A program made the translations under genes and the position numbers. From positions 1-64,000 of the forward strand of contig LJCV01000110.1 of the NCBI GenBank assembly GCA_001298575.1: a stretch of 64,000 bases of DNA, written 5' to 3'. Below, one piece after another: positions 1-8,704 of the stretch (within the stretch, counting starts at the first letter, position 1; every line of letters starts with the position of its first letter). The stretch is from Actinobacteria bacterium OK074 (GTDB lineage Bacteria; Actinomycetota; Actinomycetes; Streptomycetales; Streptomycetaceae). A model generated the notes under the pieces. That model had not been told where the DNA came from and made no database searches. It worked only from the letters and a program-made list of their open reading frames with translations.

Positions 1-205
1 TTCTGCTTCGGGCCGAGGGGAGGGCCGGCCGTGCGTTCGTGGTACGGCTCGGGGGACGGCGTCGGCGGGTGCCCCCACGGCGCCGGCGGCTGGGCGGCTG
101 GGCGGCGAAGCGGAACGGTGGAGCGGGAAGCTCCGGATGCGGGGGCCTCCGCGCCGGAACAGAACTCGCGTTTACCTCGGCGCGGGCATGGGGAGTGGGG
201 CGGGC

Positions 206-1684
206 ATGGCAGAGGCCCAGGCACCATACGCCGCCGGACTACGGACCGTGGCAAGCGAGTTGGACGACGTGAAGCTGCCCGTGGAGGGCACCCCACCGCC
301 CTGGCTGTCCGGCACGCTGCTGCGCAACGGGCCCGCGTGCTTCGAGGCCGGCGACCGGTCCTACCGGCACTGGTTCGACGGCCAGGCCATGATCCACCGG
401 TTCCGCGTCGACGGCGGCAACGTGACGTACTCGAACCGGTACCTGGAGACCCCGGCGCGTACCGAGGCGCTCACCAACGGGCGTATCGGGTACCGGGAGT
501 TCGCGACCGACCCCTGCCGGTCGCTGTTCCGGCGGCTGTTCACCCTCTTCGCCCCGAACCCGCTGCCGCCCTCGGGCAACGCCAACGTGAACGTGATCCC
601 GTACGGCGACCGCATGCTGGCGCTGACCGAGACGCCGTTGCCGGTCGAGTTCGATCCGGAGACCCTGCGCACGGTCGGCGTGGTGGGCTACGAGGACGCT
701 CTCGCCGCCCAGTTGACCACGGCCCACCCCCATGTGGAGCCGGGCGAAGGGCACTTGCTCAACTACTCGGTCCGGTTCGGCAGGGTCAGCCAGTATCTGA
801 TCCACCGTCAGCGGGAGGGTTCGGTCACCCGCCGGGAGGTTCTCGCCGAGCAGCCGGTCACCCGCCCGTCCTACATGCACAGCTTCGCGGTCACGGCCTC
901 GTACGCCGTGCTGGTCGACTTCCCCTACCGGGTCAACCCGTTGGCGCTGCTGCTGAGCGGGCGGCCGTTCATCGAGAACTACACGTGGCGGCCGGACGAG
1001 CCCACCCGGATCACCCTGTTCTCCCTGGCCGACGGCTCGGTGGCCGGGACCTACGAGGCGCCCGCGATGTTCGCCTTCCACCACATCAACGCGTACGAGG
1101 AGGAGGGCGCCGCCGGGGCCGGGGCCGGGCCCGCGGCGGTCGTCCTGGACCTGTGCGCGTACCCGGACGCCGAGATCGTGCGCTCGCTGTACCTGGACCG
1201 CCTCCGTGCGGGCGGCGTGGTCGCGCAGCCGTTGCCGACCCGGTTGCGGGTGGACCGGCGGACGGGCACGGTGTCGGTCACCCGGCTCTCGGCCGAACCG
1301 ATGGAGCTGCCCCGCATCAACTACCGGCACCACAACGGCCGTTCGTACCGCTACGCGTACGGCGTGGGCGCCCGCAACCCCCAGGACCCCGACTTCCTCA
1401 ACCAGTTGGTGAAGCTGGACCTGGAGTCGGGCGCCACCCGCACCTGGCACGAGCCGGGGTGCTATCCCGGGGAGCCGGTGTTCGTGCCGGCACCGGACGC
1501 GGCGCCGGACGACGAAGACGGCGGCGCCGTGCTGTCCGTGGTGCTGGACGCCGCCGCCCAGTCCTCGTACCTGCTGGTCCTGGACGCCGCCTCCTTCGAG
1601 GAGTTGGCACGGGCGCGGGTGCCGCAGGCGGTGCCGTTCGGCTTCCACGGCGTGTTCACCCGGGGAGACGGGGGAAGCGGCTGA
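206..1684 (+). CDS. Carotenoid oxygenase (RPE65/CCD family)
   Basis: Predicted non-haem iron(II) oxygenase that cleaves a C=C bond in carotenoids, apocarotenoids or stilbene-like substrates. About 492 aa, usual for the family. Four well-spaced His motifs fit the four-His iron site: AHPHVEP, YMHSFAV, FAFHHINAYE and, near the C-terminus, GFHGVF. The N-terminal block PxWLSGTLLRNGPACFE is also typical. I chose ATG 206 because GGAGTGGGG lies just upstream; in-frame ATGs at 137 and 188 would add basic residues with no family likeness. It converges on the dioxygenase gene with only 4 bp between stops, so there is no room for a terminator. No carotenoid synthesis gene is nearby, so the substrate is unknown. 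Confidence 0.88.
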   Translation: MAEAQAPYAAGLRTVASELDDVKLPVEGTPPPWLSGTLLRNGPACFEAGDRSYRHWFDGQAMIHRFRVDGGNVTYSNRYLETPARTEALTNGRIGYREFATDPCRSLFRRLFTLFAPNPLPPSGNANVNVIPYGDRMLALTETPLPVEFDPETLRTVGVVGYEDALAAQLTTAHPHVEPGEGHLLNYSVRFGRVSQYLIHRQREGSVTRREVLAEQPVTRPSYMHSFAVTASYAVLVDFPYRVNPLALLLSGRPFIENYTWRPDEPTRITLFSLADGSVAGTYEAPAMFAFHHINAYEEEGAAGAGAGPAAVVLDLCAYPDAEIVRSLYLDRLRAGGVVAQPLPTRLRVDRRTGTVSVTRLSAEPMELPRINYRHHNGRSYRYAYGVGARNPQDPDFLNQLVKLDLESGATRTWHEPGCYPGEPVFVPAPDAAPDDEDGGAVLSVVLDAAAQSSYLLVLDAASFEELARARVPQAVPFGFHGVFTRGDGGSG

Positions 1685-1688
1685 GGAG

Positions 1689-2603
1689 TTACTCCGGATC
1701 CAGGACGAAGTCGTAAGTGGCGTGCAGATAAGGCGTGTCGACGTGGCTTCCGTCCGGTGCCCGGCCCGGTTCCCGCGGCTCGAACCGCACCACCAGGGCG
1801 TCCCTCACGCCGAACACGACGTCGCCGTCGAGGTAGTCGGCGCCCTCCTGGAACAGGTGGGTGATCAGCCGTCGGCGGCCGGGCTCGTCGATGAGGAAGT
1901 GGATGTGTGCCGGGCGCATCGGGCTGATGCCGGTCCGCTTGACCAGATCGCCGACCGGGCCGTCCAGCGGGATCGCGTAACCGAGCGGGGCGATGGTACG
2001 CACACAGTACGAACCGTCGTTCCGCGTACGGTACTTGGCCCGCAGCCGGGCTTCGTCCACCTCGGCCAGCTGGGACTCGTAGTGGCCGTCCGCGTCCGCC
2101 TGCCACACGTCCAGCGTGGCGTCGGGCACGGGTTTCCCGTCGGTGCCGGTGACCGTGCCGGTGATGAACAGCGGTGTCCCCGGCAGCCCTTGGGACATGT
2201 CCTGGCCGTACGGCAGCGCCGGTGAGCCGTCGATGTGGAAGGGGCCCAGGACGGTCGCGGGGGTCGCGGCGGGCGAGAAGCGGTTGTTGAGCCGCACGGT
2301 GAGGGTGCTCAGGCCCAGCACGTCGGAGGCGAGGATGAACTCCTGCCGTTTGTCGTCGCTCATCCGCCCGGTCGCGGCCAGCCAGTCCATCGCGGTGAGC
2401 CACTCGTCCTCGGTCAGCTCCACCTCGCGGGCGAAGGCGTGCAGGTGCCGGACGAGCGTGGTCATCAGCTCGGCGAGCCGGGGCGTGTGCGCGCTCGCCC
2501 AGCGGTCCACGGCCAGTCGGGTGATGTCACCGTCGGTCTTGCTGTCGTTGTCGCTGTCATTGTCACTGTTGTCGCTGCTGTCGTCTTCGTTGACGAACGC
2601 CAT
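1689..2603 (-). CDS. Intradiol ring-cleavage dioxygenase (hydroxyquinol/catechol 1,2-dioxygenase type)
   Basis: Fe(III) dioxygenase that should open a catechol or hydroxyquinol ring to a cis,cis-muconate or maleylacetate-type product. An N-terminal dioxygenase helical domain (about residues 30-100) precedes a beta-sandwich with LGPFHI, PYGQD, LDVWQADADGHY, RTIAPLGYAIP and RPAHIHF, which supply the expected Tyr/Tyr/His/His iron ligands. About 304 aa. Last gene of a four-gene reverse operon, 16 bp after the citryl-CoA-lyase-like gene, with GAGGAG before its ATG. Odd feature: residues 7-22 are an acidic Asp/Ser/Asn repeat encoded by a simple-sequence tract. Family clear; hydroxyquinol rather than catechol preference is an inference from the N-terminal domain type. 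Confidence 0.88.
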   Translation of the reverse strand: MAFVNEDDSSDNSDNDSDNDSKTDGDITRLAVDRWASAHTPRLAELMTTLVRHLHAFAREVELTEDEWLTAMDWLAATGRMSDDKRQEFILASDVLGLSTLTVRLNNRFSPAATPATVLGPFHIDGSPALPYGQDMSQGLPGTPLFITGTVTGTDGKPVPDATLDVWQADADGHYESQLAEVDEARLRAKYRTRNDGSYCVRTIAPLGYAIPLDGPVGDLVKRTGISPMRPAHIHFLIDEPGRRRLITHLFQEGADYLDGDVVFGVRDALVVRFEPREPGRAPDGSHVDTPYLHATYDFVLDPE

Positions 2604-2619
2604 GTGCCCTCTCCTCGGT

Positions 2620-3456
2620 TCACGCCTCGGTTCGCGGCCGGGCCGGTTCCGCCGTGGGCTCCGGCGGTACCGCCCGGTTGTTCTGGTCCACCGACAGGAA
2701 GATCTCGTTGGCCACCGGATGGCGCAGCTCCTCCGCCAACTGCCCGATCAGTCCCGCCGTCCGGGCGAGCAGCGCGAAGCCGCGCAGCAGTTCCAGCGGC
2801 AGCCCCAGGTCCGCGAGGGCCGCGCCGCACGTTCCGGCGCCGTTCAACGGCAGTGTCCTGCCCAGCACGTGTGGATGCACCCGGCCGATCGCCGCGAACA
2901 GCGACAGGTGCGGCCCGAACCGGTGCTCCTCGCGGGCGATCCGGAAGAGGGCGGGGGTGCGCGGGTCGCCGTCCTTGTGCACGTGGTGACCGAGCCCGGG
3001 GATCAACCGCCGCCGCTCGCGCGCGGCTTGGACGGTGGACAGTGCCAGCTCGTCCCAACCGGCCTCGTCAACCGGCGGGTTGCCGTCCAGCCCGGTCAAC
3101 ACCTCGTGCAGGAACCGTCCGCAGTCCTCGGTCACGCCGAGGAACCGCGAGCCGCCGCCCAGCAGCCCGGCCGCCAGGGCGCCCTGCACCGAGTCCGGTG
3201 CGGAGAGGTAGGTCAGCCGGGTGACGATCGCGGTGGGGGTGAAGCCGTGGTCGGCGAGCGCGGCCAACACGGCCTCGAAGACCCGGACTTCGCCCGGCTC
3301 GGGGCGCCGCTGCGTGGCCAGCCAGAAGGCGAGTTCACCGAAGGACACCTGGCCCATCACGTCCCGGGCGAGATCCTGCCCGAGCAGGGTGATCGTCTCG
3401 CGGGAGGAGGCCCCCAGCGCCGTGGGATAGTCCGGCACACCGGCACCGTCAGCCAT
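2620..3456 (-). CDS. Citryl-CoA lyase / citrate synthase-family protein
   Basis: About 278 aa, close to the short citrate-synthase-fold family often annotated citryl-CoA lyase rather than full citrate synthase (about 430 aa). Seen: PGLGHHVHKDGDPRTP (the GxGHxxxxxxDPR signature of the fold), NGAGTCGAALADLGLP and a C-terminal ELRHPVANEIF. Expected chemistry is carbon-carbon cleavage or formation between an acyl-CoA and a keto acid. Its start overlaps the end of the upstream CoA-transferase gene by 8 nt, so the two are translationally coupled. In the operon it may act on a CoA ester made by that transferase. The real substrate cannot be read from the sequence. Confidence 0.8.
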   Translation of the reverse strand: MADGAGVPDYPTALGASSRETITLLGQDLARDVMGQVSFGELAFWLATQRRPEPGEVRVFEAVLAALADHGFTPTAIVTRLTYLSAPDSVQGALAAGLLGGGSRFLGVTEDCGRFLHEVLTGLDGNPPVDEAGWDELALSTVQAARERRRLIPGLGHHVHKDGDPRTPALFRIAREEHRFGPHLSLFAAIGRVHPHVLGRTLPLNGAGTCGAALADLGLPLELLRGFALLARTAGLIGQLAEELRHPVANEIFLSVDQNNRAVPPEPTAEPARPRTEA

Positions 3457-4666
3457 GACCGTCCCCCTCCCTCTCCCCTTCCGTCTCCCTTTCCCCGCCG
3501 GTCAGCCAGGCCCGCAACTCCGCCCCGTGTTCGTCGAGTTCGGGCGGTGGCAGCCGGTAGGCCGCCGGGGTCGCGGAGAACCGGACCGGGTGCCGTACGG
3601 TCGGCACCGCGCGGTCGCCCTCGCCCACCTCGACGACCGGGTCGAGCCCGAAGCGCTCGGCCGCCGCGAAGCCGCCGTCGATCGTGTTGATCGGGCCGCT
3701 GGGCACCCCGGCGGCCGTCAGCAGCTCGAACCACTCCAACGCGCCCCGTTTGCGCAGCCGTTCGACGAGCAGGGGCAGCAACTCGGCGCGGTGCTCGGTC
3801 CGGTCGGCGTTGCGCGCGAACCGGGGGTCGTCGGCCACCTCCGGGATGCCGAGCACCTCGCACAACTTGCGGAACTGGCCGTCGTTGGCCGCCGTGACGA
3901 TCAGGTCGTCGTCGGCGGTGGGCAGCGGCTCGTAGGGGACGACGCTGGGGTGCGCGTTGCCCATCCGGTACGGGACGGTGCCGCCGGCCACGTACGCCGA
4001 GCTGTGGTTGACCAGGCCGGTCAGCGCCGAGGACAGCAGGTTCACCTCGACGTGCTGGCCCTCGCCGGTCGCGTCCCGGTGCCGGAGCGCGGCGAGGATG
4101 CCGATGGCGGCGTGGTTGCCGGCCATGACGTCGAAGACGGAGATGCCCGCCCGGTACGGCGGCCCGTCCGGGGCCCCGGTGAGGCTCATCAGGCCGGAAA
4201 TCGCCTGCACCATCAGGTCGTAGCCGGGTACGTGGCGGCCCGCGCCGGTGCCGAACCCGGTGATCGAGGCGTACACGACCCCGGGGTTGATCTCCCGTAC
4301 GGCCGCGGGGCCGAGGCCGTGGCGGTCCAGGCCGCCGGGGCGGAAGTTCTCCACGACCACGTCGGCGCGCCGGGCCAACTCCCGTGCCACGGCGGCGTCC
4401 TCGGGGTCGCGCAGGTCGAGGGCGATGGAGCGTTTGCCGCGGTTGACGCCCAGGTAGTAGGTCGACACCCCCTCGCGCACGGGTGGCATCCAGGTCCGGG
4501 TGTCGTCGCCGCCCGGTCCCTCGACCTTGACCACGTCGGCACCGAGGTCCGCGAGCAGCATCGTCGCGTAGGGCCCGGCGAGGATGCGGGAGAAATCGGC
4601 GACGAGTACGCCCGCGAGGGGACCCGCCACTGGCTGCGGACGATTGTCCGTTGTGCGGTCGGCCAC
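3449..4666 (-). CDS. Class III CoA-transferase (CaiB/BaiF family)
   Basis: About 405 aa. Moves CoA between carboxylic acids through an enzyme-bound aspartyl-CoA. Seen: LAGVLVADFSRILAGPYAT at the N-terminus, GADVVKVE, GDDTRTW, NRGKRSIALDL, VVVENFRPGG, then YDLMVQAISG, which supplies the expected catalytic Asp. GTG 4666 is chosen because it lies one base past the stop of the upstream amidohydrolase and starts right before the conserved N-terminus; the longer upstream frame is antisense-like, Arg/Pro-rich filler. Third position in the operon suggests it activates a ring-cleavage or hydrolysis product as a CoA thioester for the next gene. Confidence 0.88.
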   Translation of the reverse strand: MADRTTDNRPQPVAGPLAGVLVADFSRILAGPYATMLLADLGADVVKVEGPGGDDTRTWMPPVREGVSTYYLGVNRGKRSIALDLRDPEDAAVARELARRADVVVENFRPGGLDRHGLGPAAVREINPGVVYASITGFGTGAGRHVPGYDLMVQAISGLMSLTGAPDGPPYRAGISVFDVMAGNHAAIGILAALRHRDATGEGQHVEVNLLSSALTGLVNHSSAYVAGGTVPYRMGNAHPSVVPYEPLPTADDDLIVTAANDGQFRKLCEVLGIPEVADDPRFARNADRTEHRAELLPLLVERLRKRGALEWFELLTAAGVPSGPINTIDGGFAAAERFGLDPVVEVGEGDRAVPTVRHPVRFSATPAAYRLPPPELDEHGAELRAWLTGGERETEGEREGDGHG

Positions 4667-4667
4667 G

Positions 4668-6233
4668 TCAGGACCGCTCCTCGTCGGGCTGCCGTACGGC
4701 CACGCCCTCGCCCCGGAACGCGCTGTACGTGTACGGGTTGGCGATGGCCTCGGTGGTCGGAATCTCCGGTTCCATGGCCGCCCGCCACGCCTCCTCGCCC
4801 ATCTCCTTGCGGGCGTGGTCGACCGTCGCGGCGACCGCCTCGCGGGCCCGGCCGAGGTCGCCGACGCGCATCCGGTGGCCGTGTTTGACGACCGTCCCGT
4901 TGACCAGGACGGTGTGCACATCGCCGCGTCCAGCCTGGAAGACGACGTGCCCGTAGGGGTGCAGGAGCGGGAACATGGCCGGGTTGCGGTCGTTCTTGAT
5001 CAGCACGACGTCGGCCTTCTTGCCCGGGGTCAGGGAGCCGATCTCGCCGTCGAGCCCGAGCGCGCGGGCGCCGCCGACGGTGGCCCACTCGACGACGTCG
5101 CGGGCCCGCAGCCGGTTGTGCACCACGGTCTCGTCCACCGCGTGGGCCGCCAGGTGTTCACGTGACCGGTCCGCGGACAGGGTGGCCCGCATCGCCGAGA
5201 ACAGGTCGCCGCTCCACCACACGCTGGTGTCCATGGACAGCGAGACCGGGATGCCGTGGCGCCGCAGCCGCCAGGTGGGCGGGTAGCCCTGGCCCGCGCT
5301 CTGCTCGCTCTCGGTGGAGACGGAGACCGTGCCGCCGGAGGCCGCGATGCGTTGGTAGGAGTCGTCGGTGAGGGTCGCGGCGTGCACGTAGGTGGTGTCG
5401 GGGCGCATGAAGCCGTGCTCCCACATCAGCCGGATGCCGTTGTCGGTGGTCGCGCCCCACACCCCGGCGTGCGTGGTCACCGGCAGGTCGAGTTCGCGCG
5501 CCGCCTCGAACGCGGCCTTCTCCGGGAACGCCTCGTCGCCGGTCACGTCGAACGCCAACTGGATCCCCAACAGGCCGTTCCGGGAAGGGAATTGGCGGTC
5601 CACGAAGGACCGGAACTCCGGCGCGGTCGCCCACTCCCAGGGGGCGCCGAGCAGATTGCCGTAGGCGAGCACGAACCGGCCGGGCACCGCCCGCAGCGCC
5701 TCGACGGCCGCGTCGCCGTGCTCGGGGGTGCGCAGGCCGTGCGACCAGTCGAGGGTGGTGGTGACCCCGGCGTCGAGCGCCTCGATCGCGGCGGCGAGGT
5801 TGCCGGCGTGGACGTCCTCGGGGCGGAAGATCCGGCCCCAGTTGAGGTAGTAGAAGGCGAAGTACTGCGACAGGGTCCAGTCCGCGCCGAGTCCGCGCAG
5901 CGCGGTCTGCCACATGTGCCGGTGCGTGTCGACCATGCCGGGCAGGAGGATCCCGCCGCTCGCGTCCACGACCAACGCGTCGGGCGGCACCGGCAGTTGA
6001 CGGCCGACCGCCTCGATCCGCTCGCCCCGTACGAGGAGGTCGCCGCCGTCGAGGTCCCCGACGGCCGGGTCCATGGACAGCACCGTGGCGTTGCGGAACA
6101 GGATCGGGCGCCCGGGTGTGAAGACACCGCTGAAGTCACCGGCGAAGCCCTGGGCGGAGCCGGCCGCCGGGCCTACCGGGCTGCCGGCCGCGGGGATGTC
6201 GGCCACCGGGCCGGAGGAGTCGTCCTGGCTCAT
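4668..6233 (-). CDS. Amidohydrolase (cytosine deaminase/chlorohydrolase type)
   Basis: About 521 aa metal-dependent hydrolase of the TIM-barrel amidohydrolase superfamily. Seen: PGMVDTHRHMWQ (metal-binding HxH; the second His is in RHM), VTTHAGV and YVHAATLTDD (metal and substrate His), SMDTSVWWSGD (metal Asp), then LTPGKKADVVLI, the usual beta-sandwich return. First gene of the four-gene operon, divergent from an IclR regulator across 222 bp. It probably deaminates or hydrolyses a ring or side-chain C-N or C-Cl bond before ring cleavage. The first 40 residues are Gly/Pro/Ala-rich and probably disordered. Confidence 0.87.
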   Translation of the reverse strand: MSQDDSSGPVADIPAAGSPVGPAAGSAQGFAGDFSGVFTPGRPILFRNATVLSMDPAVGDLDGGDLLVRGERIEAVGRQLPVPPDALVVDASGGILLPGMVDTHRHMWQTALRGLGADWTLSQYFAFYYLNWGRIFRPEDVHAGNLAAAIEALDAGVTTTLDWSHGLRTPEHGDAAVEALRAVPGRFVLAYGNLLGAPWEWATAPEFRSFVDRQFPSRNGLLGIQLAFDVTGDEAFPEKAAFEAARELDLPVTTHAGVWGATTDNGIRLMWEHGFMRPDTTYVHAATLTDDSYQRIAASGGTVSVSTESEQSAGQGYPPTWRLRRHGIPVSLSMDTSVWWSGDLFSAMRATLSADRSREHLAAHAVDETVVHNRLRARDVVEWATVGGARALGLDGEIGSLTPGKKADVVLIKNDRNPAMFPLLHPYGHVVFQAGRGDVHTVLVNGTVVKHGHRMRVGDLGRAREAVAATVDHARKEMGEEAWRAAMEPEIPTTEAIANPYTYSAFRGEGVAVRQPDEERS

Positions 6234-6269
6234 GTCGAGTCGTCACCTCTTCGTGTCGCCGCACACTTT

Positions 6270-6293
6270 CGGACGAGCGTCCGTCAGACGGAC
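6270..6293. promoter_or_regulatory. Candidate IclR operator: overlapping palindromes
   Basis: CGGAC-GAGC-GTCCG (6270-6283) overlaps a perfect 7-1-7 palindrome GTCCGTC-A-GACGGAC (6279-6293). It lies in the intergenic region between the divergent amidohydrolase operon and the IclR gene. IclR proteins commonly bind short palindromes of about 14-15 bp next to their own gene. The palindromes are seen directly; binding is inferred. Confidence 0.5.
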
Positions 6294-6443
6294 AGTTACA
6301 CCTTCGTCTCCAACTCCGCGCGGGTCAATAGGCGTTACCTGTGCGAGGAAAGGGTTCACGCCACTCCCGTACACCCGTCCGTACGACGGTCACCCGCACC
6401 GCACCTCCCCATCTCCACCATGGCCGCCCCGCCCCCGTACGGC

Positions 6444-6449
6444 TAGCCT
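6444..6449 (+). promoter_or_regulatory. Possible -10 box of a leaderless iclR transcript
   Basis: TAGCCT ends 6 nt before the ATG at 6456, and no ribosome-binding sequence lies between. This spacing is typical of leaderless actinomycete mRNAs that start at the A of the ATG. No clear -35 was seen. Confidence 0.4.
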
Positions 6450-6455
6450 TCGCTC

Positions 6456-7262
6456 ATGCGCCGAGACGACAACCCCGAGTTCATCGAGGCCCTCGCACGG
6501 GGGCTCGACGTGCTGCGCTGCTTCCGGCCGGGCACGCCCGCGATGACACTGAGCGAGATCGCCACCGAGGCGGGGCTCGCCCGGCCCACCGCGCGGCGGA
6601 TCCTGATCACGCTCGAACAACTCGGCTACGTGCGCCGGGGCGAGCGCGGCTTCTCCCCCACGCCCCGGGTGCTGGACCTCGGCATGGCCTACATCGGCTC
6701 GCTCAACCTGTGGGAGCTGGCCGGGCCGCATCTGCGCCAACTCGCCGACGAGACCGCCGAGTCGTGCTCGATCGCCCAGCTCGACGGCGCGGACGTCGTC
6801 TACGTCGCCCGCGCCGCCGTACCGAAACTGGTCGCCCTCGCGGTCACGATCGGCACCCGGTTCCCGGCCGTACAGACCTCCCTCGGCAAGGTGCTGCTGG
6901 CCGCGCTGCCGCCCGCGGAACTCGACAACGCCCTTGCCGAGCCCAGCCGTTCGGGCATCACCCCCGCCGTACGGCCGCCCCGCGACGAGATCGACGCGCT
7001 GCTGCGCGACGTGCGCGCCCGCGGCTGGGCGGCCACCGACCAGCAACTCGCCCTCGGCATCCGCTCGGTGGCCGCCCCCGTGCGCGACGGCGCCGGCACG
7101 GTCGTAGCGGCGGTGAACGTCAACGCGCACGCCGCCGAGACGTCCATGGCCACCCTGGTCGACCACCACCTGCCCCTGCTGCTGCGCACGGCGTCCGCGA
7201 TCGGCGCGGACTGGGCGGCGTGGCAGAGCCGTCCGCTGGAGGTGCTCCCGGCACGGGCGTGA
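6456..7262 (+). CDS. IclR-family transcriptional regulator (PcaR/PobR-like)
   Basis: About 268 aa. N-terminal winged helix-turn-helix (residues 10-70: ALARGLDVLRCF, MTLSEIATEAGLARPTARRILITLEQLGYV) and a C-terminal IclR effector domain containing LAVTIGTRFPAVQTSLGKVLLA, GWAATDQQLALGIRSVAAPV and a closing VNVNAHAAETS. The sequence resembles regulators of protocatechuate and beta-ketoadipate genes. It is divergent from the amidohydrolase-CoA-transferase-lyase-dioxygenase operon, so it is probably that operon's aromatic-acid-responsive regulator. Likely leaderless. Confidence 0.9.
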   Translation: MRRDDNPEFIEALARGLDVLRCFRPGTPAMTLSEIATEAGLARPTARRILITLEQLGYVRRGERGFSPTPRVLDLGMAYIGSLNLWELAGPHLRQLADETAESCSIAQLDGADVVYVARAAVPKLVALAVTIGTRFPAVQTSLGKVLLAALPPAELDNALAEPSRSGITPAVRPPRDEIDALLRDVRARGWAATDQQLALGIRSVAAPVRDGAGTVVAAVNVNAHAAETSMATLVDHHLPLLLRTASAIGADWAAWQSRPLEVLPARA

Positions 7263-7445
7263 CGCCGACTCCCGTACGGCCAACTCCCGTACAACCGCGG
7301 TGAGATGCCGACCGGCAAAGAAAGGATCAGGCCGCACAAGCGTTCTTGCGCGCCCCCATCCGGATCCCTAGCCTCAAAGGGCGTCCCGCGTCCCGGCCCC
7401 AAGGGGCGTGCCATGTCTCCCCGTTGACGGCGAGAAGGGCACTGT

Positions 7446-8642
7446 ATGCGCACGGTCATGACCTGTCTGCCCTACTATTCGCACCTCGCCCCCTTACTGC
7501 CCGTGGCCGCCGCGTTGCGTCGCGCCGGTCACACCGTCGCCGTGGCGACCGCCCCGGCCCCCGCGATGGCCGACCAGCTCGCCCGTTCCGGCATCGAACA
7601 TCTGCCGCTGCCGAACGTGCGCACCCTCGAACAGCTCCTCACCGACCCGGAGTTCGCCTCCAGTCCGGGCATGCCGGACTCGCCCGAGGAGGACCCCGTG
7701 GAACTCGCCCGGGCCCGGGCGAGGCCGGGGCGGCTCACGCGGGCCCGCGCCGGGTCGCTCGCCGGGACCTTCGCCCGGGACCTGCTGGACGCCACCCGCG
7801 CGTGGCACCCGGACCTGATCGTGCGGGAGTGCAACGAACTCGGCGGCTACCTGGCCGCCGAACGGCTGGGCCTGCCCCGCGCGGTGCTCGACATCTCACC
7901 GCTGGCCGCGCTCAACCTCCCTTTCGTGCGGGACTCGTTGAACGGCCAGCGGGTGGAACTGGGCCTGGACCCGGTCGACGACCCCTGGCACCCGGTACGC
8001 GGCACACTCGCCGGGCTCATCCCCCGTGCGTGGTACCCGAGTTCACTGCCGGCGCCCCCGGCGCGGTCCTACCGGCCGCCCGGCACGGCCGCCGCCGTCC
8101 TGGACCGCGCGTTCGCCGACCTGCCCGGTGACCGTCCGCTGGTGCTCGCCGGGCTCGGCACGGTCGCCGCCGCCGTCGTACCGGAGACCGGGCAGTTGCT
8201 CACCGCGATCGTCACCGCGCTGGGCGAGCTGCCCTGCACGGCGGTCGTCGCGGTCGGGGCCGACGCGGCGGACTGGCAGGGCCCGCGCCCGGCCAACGTC
8301 CGTCTGGTTCCCTTCGTGCCGCTGGCCCAACTGCTGTGCGGTGCCGAGCTGTTCGTGTCGCACGGCGGCTTCGGCGGCGTCCAGTTGGCGCTGCTCGCGG
8401 CCACCCCGATGGTCAACCTGCCGATGTTCGGGGACCATCCGGCCAACTCCCACCGCGTCACGGAACTCGGCCTCGGGGTGCACGTGGAGCCGCCGGACGC
8501 GTCCGCGACGGCAGTGGCCGAGGCGTGCGAGCGGGTGCTGGCGGACCGGTCCTACCGGTACCGCGCCGCCGCCATGTCCCGCCGTATCCTCGCCGAGCCC
8601 GGCTACGACGTCCTCGCAGAGGACCTCGACGCCCTCGTCTGA
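7446..8642 (+). CDS. UGT/MGT-type glycosyltransferase (GT1 family)
   Basis: About 398 aa GT-B enzyme expected to move a sugar from an NDP-sugar to a small-molecule acceptor. N-terminal half: TCLPYYSHLAPLLPVAAALRRAGHTV, with the usual acceptor-domain start. C-terminal nucleotide-sugar motif: LFVSHGGFGGVQLALLAATPMVNLPMFGDHPANSHRV, typical of macrolide or antibiotic glycosyltransferases. GAAGGG precedes the ATG. It is next to a small sulfotransferase, 62 bp away, so they may act on the same molecule. No deoxysugar genes are in the window and the gene is about 20 kb from the PKS cluster, so a link to the polyketide is not supported. The preceding 183 bp hold no gene. Confidence 0.88.
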   Translation: MRTVMTCLPYYSHLAPLLPVAAALRRAGHTVAVATAPAPAMADQLARSGIEHLPLPNVRTLEQLLTDPEFASSPGMPDSPEEDPVELARARARPGRLTRARAGSLAGTFARDLLDATRAWHPDLIVRECNELGGYLAAERLGLPRAVLDISPLAALNLPFVRDSLNGQRVELGLDPVDDPWHPVRGTLAGLIPRAWYPSSLPAPPARSYRPPGTAAAVLDRAFADLPGDRPLVLAGLGTVAAAVVPETGQLLTAIVTALGELPCTAVVAVGADAADWQGPRPANVRLVPFVPLAQLLCGAELFVSHGGFGGVQLALLAATPMVNLPMFGDHPANSHRVTELGLGVHVEPPDASATAVAEACERVLADRSYRYRAAAMSRRILAEPGYDVLAEDLDALV

Positions 8643-8704
8643 CCGACCACGGAACCACTCTCGACCGACCCGACCACGGACTTGAAGGAGCTTAGGAAAA
8701 TGGC

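Noticed and set aside
239..1648. 469-codon reverse ORF in the carotenoid oxygenase gene
   Set aside because: Shadow frame; the forward frame has the four-His oxygenase pattern.
7446..8642. Glycosyltransferase as part of the PKS cluster
   Set aside because: About 20 kb of unrelated catabolic and housekeeping genes lie between, and no sugar genes accompany it.
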